Source of the DNA: DASUAS01 sp963809795
GTDB lineage: Bacteria; Actinomycetota; Acidimicrobiia; IMCC26256; DASPTH01
Reading direction: 5' to 3'
NCBI GenBank assembly: GCA_963809795.1
Contig: CAWELN010000020.1
Span: forward strand, 92,735-156,734
Length of the DNA: 64,000 bases
The notes beneath the pieces are model-generated. The model was not told where the DNA came from. It saw nothing but the letters and a program-made list of their open reading frames with translations, and ran no database searches. The position numbers and the translations under genes are program-made. This document shows, in pieces, positions 54,097-63,203 of this stretch. Every line of letters starts with the position of its first letter. Positions within the stretch are counted from its first letter, which is position 1.

Positions 54097-54209
54097 GCCG
54101 GACTCTTCATCGGCGTGATTCTGGCACGACCCAACGCCGGTCTGCCCCTGGGGCGACGTTCGGCGCGGCGATAAGGTGCCGCCATCCGGAGATCGCACAG
54201 GGGGACGTG

Positions 54210-55046
54210 ATGGCATTGCCGTTCAGCTACGAAGGCAAGCGGGTGATCGTGAGTGGTGGAGGCGGTGCCGGGATGGGCGCGGCCGCGGTCGAGGGCCTGG
54301 CCGAGCTCGGCGCCGAGATCCACGTCCTCGACCTGAAGGACCCGCCGGTGGACGTCGCCAGCCACCAGGTCGTCGACCTGCGTGACCCCGACGCCACGGC
54401 CGCCGCAGTCGAGAACATCGGTGGGCGCGTCGACGCGCTGTTCAACGCCGCCGGGCTGCCCGGGGCACCGTTCCCCGACGTCGACACGATGCTGGTCAAC
54501 TTCGCCGCGCCCCGGCACCTCACGTCCCTCGTGGTGCCGCACATGACGAACGGCGGCGCGGTCTGCAGCATCTCGTCGACCGCCGGCAGCGGCTACCTCC
54601 TGAACCTGGAGAAGTGGATGCCGCTGGTCGACACCGCGGACTTCGGCGAGGCGAAGGCCTGGATCGAGGGGCATCCGGAGGAGATCCTGGGCGCCTACTC
54701 GCAGTCGAAGGAAGCGCTGATCATCTGGACGATGAAGGCGGCGATGGACCTCAACGCGCAGGGCATCCGCCTCAACTGCATCAGCCCCGGCCCCACCGAC
54801 ACGCCGATGATGCCCGCGTTCGAGGACCTCGCCGGCGGCGGGCAGATCATCGACCTGTTCGCGCAGGGTCTCGGCCGGCGTTCGACGCCCGCGGAGCAGG
54901 GCTGGCCGATGATCTTCCTCAACAGCGACGCCGCGTCCTACATCTCGGGCGAGAACCTCAACACCGACGGCGGCACCGTCGCCGCGATGACCACCGGCCG
55001 CCTCGTGCTCGACTTCGACCCCGAGTCACTCGGGATCAACAACTAG
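54210..55046 (+). CDS. SDR, 3-alpha-hydroxysteroid dehydrogenase-like
   Basis: A 278-residue SDR paralogous to the one at 45762: PFSYEGKRVIVSGGGGAGMGAAAVEGLA, IHVLDLKDP, FNAAGLPG, SISSTAGSG, then a long loop and YSQSKEALIIW, SPGPTDTPMM. The first glycine loop is a variant (SGGGGAGMG). GGGGGACGTG precedes the ATG by about 3-8 nt, and TAAGGT lies about 28 nt upstream. The stop shares CTAG with the convergent epimerase. Confidence 0.86.
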   Translation: MALPFSYEGKRVIVSGGGGAGMGAAAVEGLAELGAEIHVLDLKDPPVDVASHQVVDLRDPDATAAAVENIGGRVDALFNAAGLPGAPFPDVDTMLVNFAAPRHLTSLVVPHMTNGGAVCSISSTAGSGYLLNLEKWMPLVDTADFGEAKAWIEGHPEEILGAYSQSKEALIIWTMKAAMDLNAQGIRLNCISPGPTDTPMMPAFEDLAGGGQIIDLFAQGLGRRSTPAEQGWPMIFLNSDAASYISGENLNTDGGTVAAMTTGRLVLDFDPESLGINN

Positions 55047-55958
55047 GCCGTCGGCCGCAGCTCGAACCGGGCGGTGAAGGCGTCGCCCGGCGCGACGAGT
55101 GGTGTCTCGCCGCGCCCCAGCGCGTCGGTCGGTGCGGCCATCGGCTCGAGCGCGGCGAACGTCCGGCCCGGCGGCACCCACACCTGGGCGTACGGGTAGG
55201 TCGGGCCCGAGCGCAGCTCGATGGCGGTGCCGTCGGCGGCTGCGAACGCGAGCCGGCGGCTCCGGCCGAGCGCGTAGAGGTCGTCGAAGTGCCGCCGACC
55301 GACGGGCTCGGCCTCGGCGCGCTCGGCCTCCTCGGCGCCGGTCGGGATGCCCCGGCCGTCGAGCGCGAGGTGGCGGCGGGCGGGCAGGTGCAGGCGCCAC
55401 TGCGAGCGGGGCGTGCCCGGCAGGCGGAGGTACGGGTGCCAGCCGAACGCCACCGGCACCCGCCGGCGGCCGGTCGGCACGACGGTGGTGTCGACGACGA
55501 GCCGGTCGTCGTGCGCGGCGATGGCGACGTCGATGCGGTGCGGGAACGGGAACGCGGGTGCGTCGACGTCGACGGACGCGGCGACGCGCGCCACCGTGCC
55601 CGTTGCCGCGCACCGGGTGACCGTCCACCGCGGGGAGCCGACGAGGAGGCCGTGGATCGGGAGCCCGGCGGCGTCGGTCTGCAGCGGCAGCCCGCGGAGG
55701 TCGACGGTGACGCCGGCGGCGCGGTACCGCCGCCCGCCGAGCCGATTCGCCCACGGCGCGAGCAGGGGCAGGCCCGCCGGTGCGGCCGGCGCGCAGGGCA
55801 TCGAGTCCGCCCGGCAGCGCGAGGTACTCCCGCCCCCGCTGCCGCAACGACACGCCGGTCATGCCGATGCCGGGCACGAAGGTCGCGCGCAGCTCACCGG
55901 CGCGCAGCTCGAGCGCCGGCTCCCCGCGGAACGGCCGCTCGACGACCGTCGCGGTCAC
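55043..55958 (-). CDS. Aldose 1-epimerase family protein, frameshifted
   Basis: A galactose-mutarotase-fold protein of about 304 residues. The first frame from GTG 55958 gives ELRAGELRATFVPGIGMTGVSLRQRGREYLALPGG; one extra base near 55780 then shifts into GLPLLAPWANRLGGRRYRAAG, GLPIHGLLVG, VAFGWHPYLRLPG (catalytic His) and TFAALEPMAAPTDAL (catalytic Glu). The GTG overlaps the P450 TGA (GTGA), which confirms both ends. Pairing with a P450 is odd; it may act on a glycoside. Confidence 0.83.
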
Positions 55959-57179
55959 CGGGCCGGCCAGACCAGCTCCAGGTTCTCGACCAGGCGCAGA
56001 CCCGGGCGCGTAGTGCAGCTCGATGCCGGGCTTGATGCCGTAGTCGGGGATGCGGCGGTGCCACTCGCGCAGCGTGACCCGCAGCTCGCGGCGGGCGAGG
56101 TGCGAGCCGAGGCACCGGTGCACGCCACCACCGAACGCGAGGTGGCGGTTGACCTCACGGTCGAAGCGCACCTCCATCGCGTCGGGGTACTCGGCGGGAT
56201 CGACGTTCGCCGCCCCCACGTTGACGAGGACGAACCCACCCTCGGGGATGGTGTGACCGGCGACCGGGCACTCCGCCTTCGCCATGCGGGGGACGTTCGG
56301 CACCGGCGTCTCCCAACGCAGCAGCTCCTCGACCGCGCTCGGGATGAGCTCGGGGTGCTCGACGAGCTGGCGGCGGTGGTCGGGGTGCTCGCCGAGGTAG
56401 GCGAAGAAGCACGACAGCGAGTCGGTGACGGTGTCGAGGCCGGCGATGAAGAACAGGTAGCAGATGTCGAGGATCTCGTCGCGGGTGAGGCGCTCGCCGT
56501 CGATCTCCGCGTTGTTGAACCGGGTGAGGATGTCGTCCTGCGGGTCGTCGAGCCGCACGTCGAGGATCTTGTCGAAGTAGGCGTAGAGCTCCTGGCCGAT
56601 GTCGCGCTGGATCTGGAGCCGCTCCTCGGGGTCCATGTCGATCGAGCCGGGCCGGAGGATGCCGTCCTTCAGGCGGAGGAAGGTGTCGAGCTCCTCCCAC
56701 GGCAGCCCCATGAGGCCGAGGAAGACCGACGACGGGAACTGCTCCGCGAACTCGTTGGTGAAGTGGCACTCGCCGCGGTCGACGAACTGGTCGATGAAGT
56801 GGTTGACGCGATCGGTGACGTCGCCCTCGATCGCGTCCATCTGCTTCGGGGCGAAGATCGGGTCGAGGATCTTGCGGTACTTCAGGTGGCGGGGCGGGTC
56901 GACGCTCAGCGGGATGAGCGGCCGCACGTTGCCGAGCTCGAGGAAGCCCTCCGACGAGAACACGCCGTTGTTCTTGAACGTCGCCTCGACCGCCGCTCGG
57001 CTCGTCATCATGAACATGCCGGGCATGGCCTCCACCACCTCGGCCTCGACGAGCTGCTGGTAGCGGGGCTGGGGGCACGCGGATTCGGCGAGGCTCTCCG
57101 CCGCCAGCATCACCGACGTGCTGTCGCCGCGCCCGTCGCCTGCGTCGTCGAGCTCGGTGACGTTGACGGATTGCTCCAC
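55955..57179 (-). CDS. Cytochrome P450, C-terminal frameshift
   Basis: A bacterial P450 of about 407 residues. The I-helix is YLFFIAGLDTVTDSLSCFF (AGxDT), ExxR is EELLR, and the heme loop is AFGGGVHRCLGSHLARRELR. After ELHYAPG one extra base near 56000 hides the true end LRLVENLELVWPAR, a typical P450 C-terminus. GTG 57179 is chosen for GGGA 6 nt upstream. The family resembles CYP fatty-acid or terpene hydroxylases with the motif NVGAANVDP. Coupled to the epimerase. Confidence 0.86.
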
Positions 57180-57271
57180 GTGCACTCCCTGTCGGAATCG
57201 GACCCGGCACAATTTTCGGACGATTGACCGTACCCCTTGAGCCGACATTCGCCGGCGCGGACAGGAGCTAC

Positions 57272-57286
57272 CCTGATACCATCAGG
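57272..57286. promoter_or_regulatory. Palindromic operator upstream of the UGSC gene pair
   Basis: CCTGAT-ACC-ATCAGG, a perfect 6-3-6 inverted repeat, lies 40 bp before ATG 57326 and 93 bp from the divergent P450 start. No regulator is adjacent. Confidence 0.55.
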
Positions 57287-57325
57287 CAAATCACGAAGGT
57301 CATCAGTCGAGCGTGTGGGGTGCGC

Positions 57326-58372
57326 ATGACGACCTACCTGCCCGCCACCGCCGAGCTCCCGGCCGACTCGCCCGAGGCGCTCCTCGACCTCTTCGAGGCC
57401 CGCGGGCTGGGCGACGGCCTGCCGATGATCCCGCCCACCGCCGAGCGCGTCGATGCCATGCTCACCACCGCCTCCGGCGATCCCGACGAGGTGCTCACGA
57501 CCCTGCTCCCCCGCGCCGGGATCGTGACCCGGCGCGTCGTCGCCATCAACGCGGTGCTGGCGGGGTGCACCCCGGCGACGTTCCCGGTGGTGCTCACCGC
57601 CATCCGGGCGCTCGCCGCGCCGGAGACCAACCTGCGCGGCGTCAACGCGACCACGCACCTGGTCGCACCGCTCGTGCTGGTGCACGGGGAGATCGCGCGC
57701 TCCGCCGGCTTCCACGCCGGCGTGGGCGCGTTCGGGCCCGGCAACCGCGCCAACGCCACCGTGGGGCGCGCGGTGCGTCTCGTGCTGCTGCACGTCGCCG
57801 GCGCGCGGCCCGGCTCGGGCGACGCCGCGACCCATGGGCAGCCGGCGAAGTACACGTTCTGCGCGGCGGAGAACCTCGAGGCCTCGCCGTGGGAGGGCTA
57901 CGCGGTGAGTCGCGGCGTCGACGCACCCAGCGCCGTCACCGTGCACTGCGGCGAGGGCCCGCACAACGTGCACGACATGGAAAAGGACGGCGACCCGCAG
58001 CTGATCCTCGACAAGATCGCGTCGGCGATGACGTCACTCGGCATGAACAACGCGCCGATCAGCCAGGGCGAGTTCTTCGTGATCCTCGGGCCCGAGCACG
58101 CGTACAGCCTGGCGTCGAGCGGCCTCTCGCGCGACGACGTGTCGCTGTACCTGTACGACCGCGCCCGCATGCCCGCAGCCGTGTTCCGCCGGCACTTCGA
58201 AGAGCTGGCCTGGACCCAGTGGATGAAGACCGCACCCGACGACCACCTGCTGCCGATGACCGGCGAACCGGGCAACATCCGGGTGCTGGTCGCAGGCGGC
58301 CCCGGCAAGCACACGCTGCTGGTGCCCTCGTGGGGCATGACCCGCAGCGTCACGCTGCCCGTCGCCGGATGA
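57326..58372 (+). CDS. Conserved hypothetical partner of UGSC-family protein
   Basis: A 348-residue protein I cannot assign to an enzyme family. Visible blocks are LPMIPPTAERVDAMLTTA, GIVTRRVVAINAVLAGCTPATFPVVLTAIRALAAPE, NATTHLVAPLVLVHGEIAR, GNRANATVGRAVRLVL and PGKHTLLVPSWGMTRSV. From memory, proteins with this PPTxxRV and GNRANATxGRA pattern occur next to or fused with UGSC-motif thiol proteins. The next gene is linked by a 7-codon mini-ORF (58369-58392) with ATGA and GTGA overlaps. ATG 57326 is chosen; an upstream start would place the 57272 palindrome inside the gene. Confidence 0.75.
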   Translation: MTTYLPATAELPADSPEALLDLFEARGLGDGLPMIPPTAERVDAMLTTASGDPDEVLTTLLPRAGIVTRRVVAINAVLAGCTPATFPVVLTAIRALAAPETNLRGVNATTHLVAPLVLVHGEIARSAGFHAGVGAFGPGNRANATVGRAVRLVLLHVAGARPGSGDAATHGQPAKYTFCAAENLEASPWEGYAVSRGVDAPSAVTVHCGEGPHNVHDMEKDGDPQLILDKIASAMTSLGMNNAPISQGEFFVILGPEHAYSLASSGLSRDDVSLYLYDRARMPAAVFRRHFEELAWTQWMKTAPDDHLLPMTGEPGNIRVLVAGGPGKHTLLVPSWGMTRSVTLPVAG

Positions 58373-58388
58373 CGAAGGAGGAACTGCC

Positions 58389-58937
58389 GTGACCGTCACC
58401 ATCTACCTCCCCGACAGCGAGCCCGGACCCGAGACCGTGCATCTGGCGCCCTCACCGGCGTCGCTCGCGGGACTGCGCATCGCGGTGCTCGACAACGGCA
58501 AGCCGAACGCCGCGCTGGTGATGACGCGCGCCGCGGAGACCCTGGCCGAGCGCACCGGTGCACGCGTCTCGCTGGTGACGAAGAAGGGCCCGCAGGGACG
58601 CTCCGCGAACGCCGCCATCCCGTGCGCGCCCGACATCTTCGAGCTCGTGCTCGCGCAGGCCGACATCGTGATCACCGGTTCGGCGGACTGCGGGAGCTGC
58701 ACCGCGTACAGCGTCTACGACACCATCGAGCTCGAGAAGGCCGGGCGGCCGTGCGTGGTCGTCACCACGACGCAGTTCGCGCCGATCGCGTCGACGATGG
58801 CCGCCAACTTCGGCCTGCCCGACGCCCGCACGCTCGTGCTCGACCACCCGATCGGTGGGACCCCCGCGGCGACGCTCCACCAGTGGGCCGACGCCGCCGC
58901 CGACCGGCTGGAGGCGCTGTTCACGGGCGCGGAATGA
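58389..58937 (+). CDS. UGSC-family thioredoxin-like protein (Cys form)
   Basis: A 182-residue protein with the motif GSADCGSCTAYSVYDTIELEKAGRPCV at about residues 97-123, where the family may carry selenocysteine (UGSC). Here the codon is TGC, so it is the Cys version, DCGSC. A redox function is inferred from the CxxC motif. The N-terminal part has IAVLDNGKPNAALVM. AGGAGG lies 7 nt upstream of the GTG start. It probably works with the preceding protein. Confidence 0.8.
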   Translation: MTVTIYLPDSEPGPETVHLAPSPASLAGLRIAVLDNGKPNAALVMTRAAETLAERTGARVSLVTKKGPQGRSANAAIPCAPDIFELVLAQADIVITGSADCGSCTAYSVYDTIELEKAGRPCVVVTTTQFAPIASTMAANFGLPDARTLVLDHPIGGTPAATLHQWADAAADRLEALFTGAE

Positions 58938-58947
58938 CCCCTCGTCG

Positions 58948-58953
58948 TAGGCT
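58948..58953 (+). promoter_or_regulatory. Leaderless TAGGCT promoter of the methyltransferase gene
   Basis: TAGGCT ends 6 nt before GTG 58960; same hexamer and spacing as at 27044 and 60818. Confidence 0.55.
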
Positions 58954-58959
58954 CCGGGT

Positions 58960-59587
58960 GTGCCGTTCTACACCGACCAGGTCGTGCCGCGGCTGACCGA
59001 CAAGATGCTCGGTACGCGGGCGGTCACGAAGCTCCGGCGCCGGGCCGTCGACGGTCTCCACGGCGAGGTCGTCGAGATCGGGTTCGGGTCCGGGCTCAAC
59101 GTCCCCTTGTACCCACCCGACGTCACGACGGTCTACGCGGTCGACCCGTCGGCGGTCGCCCGCGAGCTCTCCGCCGGGCGCGTCGCCGCTTCACCGGTGA
59201 AGGTCGAATTCGTCGGCCTCGACGGCGCCTCGCTCCCCCTCGAGGACGCGTCGGTCGACGCCGCGTTGAGCACCTTCACGCTGTGCACCATCCCCGACGT
59301 CGCCGGCGCGCTGAACGAGGTCCGCCGGGTCCTGCGACCCGGCGGCACCTTTCACTTCCTCGAGCACGGCCTGTGCCCCGAGCCCGAGGTGGCACGGAAG
59401 CAACGTCGCTTCAACGGCATCCAGCAACGCCTCTGCCGGCGGCTGCCATCTCGACCGTCCCATCGACGCGCTCATCGGAGAGGCCGGCTTCGAGCTCGCC
59501 GAGCTCGACAACGACCAGATGCCGGGCCCGAAGTTCATGCTCCCGTGGGGCTACCTCTACGAAGGCGTGGCCACGAGGACTGCTTAG
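58960..59587 (+). CDS. Class I SAM-dependent methyltransferase (UbiE/phospholipid MT-like), frameshifted
   Basis: A methyltransferase of about 208 residues. SAM motif VVEIGFGSGLNVPLYP near residue 30, YAVDPSA, LPLEDASVDAALSTFTLCTIPDV and LRPGGTFHFLEHG are read in one frame. Near 59436, after RFNGIQQRLC, one extra C shifts the frame. The alternative frame gives GGCHLDRPIDALIGEAGFELAELDNDQMPGPKFMLPWGYLYEG and a stop at 59587, a typical end for this group. The stop overlaps that of the YceI gene by 4 bp. Confidence 0.85.
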
Positions 59588-60165
59588 GCCTGCGGCTCGG
59601 CCTGCAGGACCGCCTCGATCTCCAGCGTGATCTGCACCTTGTTGCCGAGGCCCACGCCGCCGCCCTCGAGCGCCATGTTGAACGAGACGCCGAAGTCGCG
59701 CCGGTCGATCTCCCCGGTGGCGGTGAAGCCGGTGCGGGTGTCGCCGAAGGGCGTGCCCTGCTGGAACCCGTGGATCTCGAGCCGGAGCGGTACCTGCTTG
59801 GTCACCCCGCGAAGGGTGAGCTCGCCGTCGACCACGAAGCCCTCCTCGTCGTCGTACCGGATGCCGGTCGACGTGTAGGTCAGCAGCGTGTGCTGGTCGG
59901 TGTCGAAGAAGTCGGCCGAACGCAGGTGCGCGTCGCGGTCGGCGTTGCCGGTGTCGACCGACGACAGGACCACCGTCGCCTCGACGCTCGAGTCGAAGGG
60001 GTTCTCGGCGGTCACGAAGGTGCCGGAGAAGTCGCGGAACACGCCCTTGACCTTGCTCACCATGAGGTGGCGGACGCTGAACCCGATCTCGGAGTGGGTG
60101 GTGTCGATGGTCCAGGTACCCGGGACGTACCCGGTGATGGCGGGGGCGGACTGGACTGCAGTCAT
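59584..60165 (-). CDS. YceI family lipid-binding protein (cytoplasmic form)
   Basis: A 193-residue lipocalin-like YceI protein: GTWTIDTTHSEIGFSVRHLMVSKVKGVFRDFSGTF at the N-terminus and FGVSFNMALEGGGVGLGNKVQITLEIEA at the end. No signal peptide is visible, unlike the E. coli protein. It binds an isoprenoid or other amphiphile. GAGGAG lies 7 nt upstream of the ATG. Divergent from a MarR gene with two operators in its promoter, a frequent actinobacterial pairing. Confidence 0.88.
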   Translation of the reverse strand: MTAVQSAPAITGYVPGTWTIDTTHSEIGFSVRHLMVSKVKGVFRDFSGTFVTAENPFDSSVEATVVLSSVDTGNADRDAHLRSADFFDTDQHTLLTYTSTGIRYDDEEGFVVDGELTLRGVTKQVPLRLEIHGFQQGTPFGDTRTGFTATGEIDRRDFGVSFNMALEGGGVGLGNKVQITLEIEAVLQAEPQA

Positions 60166-60201
60166 GACGAGCTCCTCGTGGGTGGGTTCCTGTTGGTTGT
60201 A

Positions 60202-60268
60202 AGTTCAACTGTTGAGTACACTATCACTAACTGATTGAACCGTCAACTATTCCCGAGGTGGGTAGAGT
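60202..60268. promoter_or_regulatory. YceI promoter with two MarR-type operators, plus MarR -10 box
   Basis: YceI promoter on the minus strand: TTGACG (60246-60241), 17 bp, TAGTGT (60223-60218). Two inverted repeats cover it: TCAAC-T-GTTGA (60205-60215), over the expected transcription start, and TTGA-ACCG-TCAA (60235-60246), over the -35. MarR side: TAGAGT (60263-60268), 9 nt before ATG 60278. The layout predicts repression of yceI and autoregulation. Confidence 0.7.
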
Positions 60269-60277
60269 TCCGAGCCC

Positions 60278-60803
60278 ATGGGGGACGGGGTGCGCTGGCT
60301 CGATACCGAAGAACGCCGGATCTGGCTCGGCTGGATCATGAGCAGCCGGCTGCTCTGGGAGGAGATCGAGCGCGACCTCCAGCGCGACTCGGGCCTCTCG
60401 TTCGGCCACTACGAGATCCTGGTGATGCTCTCGGAGACCCCCGGCCGGCGGCGCCGCATGAGCGAGCTGGCCGACGCGACCCAGTCGTCGCGCAGCCGGC
60501 TGTCGCACGCGGTCAGCCGGCTCGAGGAGCTGGGCTGGGTGCGGCGCGAGGCGTGCCCCTCCGACCGGCGCGGTCAGCTGGCCGTGCTCACCGACGAGGG
60601 GTTCGCCGCGCTCGAGGCCGCCGCGCCCATGCACGTCGAGAGCGTGCGCCGGCACCTGTTCGACCTCCTCTCCCCGGAGCAGCGCGCCAACCTCCAGGAG
60701 ATCCAGGAGGTGCTCCTCGACGAGCTGCTTGCCGCTGGCGGCCGCGCGCGGCGACACCCGGTCGAAGATCATGGAGGAAGCGCGCGCGCAGCTCGAGCGC
60801 TGA
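60278..60803 (+). CDS. MarR family regulator of yceI, C-terminal frameshift
   Basis: A winged-helix MarR protein of about 174 residues: FGHYEILVMLSETPGRRRRMSELADATQSSRSRLSHAVSRLEELGWVRRE and DRRGQLAVLTDEG. Near 60730, in CTGCTTGCC, one extra T shifts the frame; the alternative frame ends LAAARGDTRSKIMEEARAQLER at 60803, with the acidic/basic helix usual for the dimer interface. It is divergent from yceI and its likely repressor. Confidence 0.85.
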
Positions 60804-60817
60804 CGCGGCGATCGCCG

Positions 60818-60823
60818 TAGGCT
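60818..60823 (+). promoter_or_regulatory. Leaderless TAGGCT promoter of the MFS gene
   Basis: TAGGCT ends 6 nt before GTG 60830. It lies just after the end of marR, so the transporter can be transcribed separately. Confidence 0.55.
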
Positions 60824-60829
60824 GCGTCG

Positions 60830-62047
60830 GTGACGGGCCCGGGCAAGCTGCTCCCCTACTGCATCGTCGCGGGGAGCATGTCGCTCGGTTACGGGTCGAT
60901 CTACACCCTGCTCGCCGACCTCCGCGATCGCTACGGCTTCTCCGAGGCGCAACTGGGCGTCATCGTGGCGGCCGGGTTCTTCGCCGGCTTCGTCACCCAG
61001 CTCGCGCTGGCCCGCCTCGCCGACCGCGGGTACGCGCCGCTGCTCGTCCGCGGCGGCATCCTGCTCGCGATGGGCGCGATGATCGGGAGCGCGGCCGCCA
61101 CCCAGTTCTGGGCCTTCCTGCTGGCGCGGCTGCTGCTCGGGCTCGGGAGTGGCGCGGTGGGGCCGGCGATCCGGCGCATCGTGATCACTCGGGAACCCGA
61201 CGCGGTCGGCGCCAACCTCGGGCAGCTGGCCGCGTTCGACGTCGCCGGCTTCATGCTGGGCCCGCTCGTGGCCGCGGTCGTCGCCGAGGCGCTCGGCATC
61301 CGCGCCCCGTTCGTGTTCCTCGCCGCGGTCTTCGTCGGCGTGTTCGTGCTCGCGTCCCGCCTCGACCTCACCGCCGGCGTCGGCGGGATCCGTTCACGGC
61401 ACCCGCTGCGCGTGCTGCTCGTGCGGCCCGCGATCCAGGCGACGCTGGCGGCGTGCGTCGCGTTCTACCTCACCGTCGGCATGTTCGAAGCGATCTGGGC
61501 CGTGCTGCTGCGCGACCACGGCGCGGAGACGTGGCTGATCGGGCTCACGCTGTCGCTGTTCACACTGCCCATGATCTTCCTGGCGCCGATCGGAGGCCGG
61601 CAAGCGCAGGCGCGCGGTCCGCTGCGTGTCGTGTCCGTCAGCCTCACGATCGCGACGATCTGCACCTTCTCCTACGGGGTGCTGCCCAGCCTCTGGATGC
61701 TGCTCGCGGTGTCGTTGGTGCACGCGGTCGCGGATTCGTTCACCATGCCGAGCAACCAGGTGGCGGCGGCGCTGGGCAGCCCGCCGGAGCACCTCTCGGC
61801 CGCGCAGGGACTGCTCGGTGCCACCGGCCTGGCCGCGGCGGGCCTCACCGGCCTGGTCGCCGGATTCGTGTACGAGGAGGCGGGCCGCGTCGCCGTGTGC
61901 ACCGGCACCGCCCTCGTGATGACCGTCTTCCTGGTGATCGCGATCACGCTCGGGCGCCGTGAGCTCGCCGACACGCCGGAGATGGTCGGCACCGATGCGC
62001 CGGCGCCGGCCGAGGCCATCGGCAGCGGGGTGCCCGACCTGCCGTGA
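60830..62047 (+). CDS. Major facilitator superfamily transporter
   Basis: A 405-residue MFS protein with twelve hydrophobic segments. The loop 2-3 motif is LALARLADRGYAPLLVRGG, a form of the MFS motif A, and GAVGPAIRRIVITRE lies after TM4. Length and N-terminus without a leader fit drug or metabolite exporters. The C-terminal 25 residues are hydrophilic. It follows the MarR gene on the same strand and may be part of the same regulon. Confidence 0.86.
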   Translation: MTGPGKLLPYCIVAGSMSLGYGSIYTLLADLRDRYGFSEAQLGVIVAAGFFAGFVTQLALARLADRGYAPLLVRGGILLAMGAMIGSAAATQFWAFLLARLLLGLGSGAVGPAIRRIVITREPDAVGANLGQLAAFDVAGFMLGPLVAAVVAEALGIRAPFVFLAAVFVGVFVLASRLDLTAGVGGIRSRHPLRVLLVRPAIQATLAACVAFYLTVGMFEAIWAVLLRDHGAETWLIGLTLSLFTLPMIFLAPIGGRQAQARGPLRVVSVSLTIATICTFSYGVLPSLWMLLAVSLVHAVADSFTMPSNQVAAALGSPPEHLSAAQGLLGATGLAAAGLTGLVAGFVYEEAGRVAVCTGTALVMTVFLVIAITLGRRELADTPEMVGTDAPAPAEAIGSGVPDLP

Positions 62048-62062
62048 GCGCCGACGGTGCGG

Positions 62063-63085
62063 TCAGCGCGTGGCGTCGATCGCGCGCGCCAGCCCGGGGA
62101 CCTCGGCCAGGCAGCGGAGCATGTCGTTCAGGTGCGTGCACGCCTGGAGCTCGGTGAGCGTCGTCTGCACGTCGGTGCGGAACGAGAGCACCGGACGGCC
62201 GACGAGCAGTGTCACGTGCTCCGGCGCCCACTGGCACTCGGGGAACGGCAACACGTGCGGCGTCGCCGCGACATGGTTCAGCGTCAGCGCGTCGGCGTCG
62301 ACGCGCGCCCGCACCGTGTACTCGTGCAGCGCGATCTCGCGGCCGTCGGGCTCCCACGAGCTGTCGCGGAAGAACGCGTCGACGACCAGCTCGTCGCGGT
62401 CGGGGATCACGTCGACCCGACGATGGCGCCGCATGCACACGGTCGGGCGCGCCGGGAACTCGTGCCACGCGAGCGGATCGCGGCCGTCGGTGAGCTGACC
62501 GGCCGAACGGATCGCGTGCACGTCGAACCGGGCATCCCGCATCGCGACCTGCGCCGTCCCACCGGGGCGCAACCCCGAGCAGATGATGCGACCCTTGCGC
62601 ACCCCGAACTCGCTCGGCCGTTCGGCGCGCAGCTCGAGCGGCCGGTGGCGCGTCCAGGCGAAGCCGGCGATCAGGCTGGTGCCGGCGACGTCGTCGAGCA
62701 GCAGGTGCAGGGGCGTCCCCGCCTCGCGCTCGCCCGGGAGCACGTGGTCGATGGCGGTACGCAGGTACGTGCCACCCTGCGTGCCGACCAGGTCCTCGAC
62801 GCCGGGGCGTTCGGGCACGACCTCGATGGCGTCGATGCGACGGTCGTTACTGATGGTCACGTCGATCTCGGCGGTGTCGACCACCACGGCGCCGCCGGTC
62901 GGGGTCGTCACGAGGTCGCGGGCGCGCCCGACCAGGTGGAGCGGCGTGCCGTAGCCGTCGGGCCAGACCATGTCGATCGACGACGTCCGGCGCGCCGAAC
63001 CGGGCCGACGCGCCGGCGTCCCCGTCTGCGAATCGTCGAGCGGTTCCGGCAGCGGACGCGGCGCATCGACCTGGGTGTCGGTCAT
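62063..63085 (-). CDS. DUF2889 domain-containing protein
   Basis: A 340-residue protein ending in the DUF2889 pattern: RRHRRVDVIPDRDELVVDAFFRDS, LHEYTVRARVDADALTL and the C-terminal ACTHLNDMLRCLAEVPGLA (key residues CxHLND). The N-terminus is disordered and basic. DUF2889 proteins are found with aromatic and steroid degradation genes, and no activity is established to my knowledge. A minus-strand TACACT lies 7 nt before the ATG. Confidence 0.8.
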   Translation of the reverse strand: MTDTQVDAPRPLPEPLDDSQTGTPARRPGSARRTSSIDMVWPDGYGTPLHLVGRARDLVTTPTGGAVVVDTAEIDVTISNDRRIDAIEVVPERPGVEDLVGTQGGTYLRTAIDHVLPGEREAGTPLHLLLDDVAGTSLIAGFAWTRHRPLELRAERPSEFGVRKGRIICSGLRPGGTAQVAMRDARFDVHAIRSAGQLTDGRDPLAWHEFPARPTVCMRRHRRVDVIPDRDELVVDAFFRDSSWEPDGREIALHEYTVRARVDADALTLNHVAATPHVLPFPECQWAPEHVTLLVGRPVLSFRTDVQTTLTELQACTHLNDMLRCLAEVPGLARAIDATR

Positions 63086-63092
63086 CCTCCGC

Positions 63093-63098
63093 AGTGTA
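63093..63098 (-). promoter_or_regulatory. Leaderless -10 box of the DUF2889 gene
   Basis: AGTGTA, TACACT on the minus strand, ends 7 nt before ATG 63085. Confidence 0.5.
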
Positions 63099-63203
63099 CC
63101 GAGAACACGGTTTTCGACCCCGGGCATCGCTCGGCGCGCTGATGATGCGCGCAATTCACCGCATGCGGACAACACCGCGCACGATCCGCGCGGTCGGGAC
63201 CGG

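Noticed and set aside
55026..57248. A 740-residue continuous minus-strand frame through the P450 and epimerase genes
   Set aside because: It is a read-through created by two frameshifts. The real genes end and start at 55955 and 55958 with a GTGA overlap.
58389..58937. Selenocysteine in the UGSC-family protein
   Set aside because: The relevant codon is TGC, not TGA, so it is a cysteine form.
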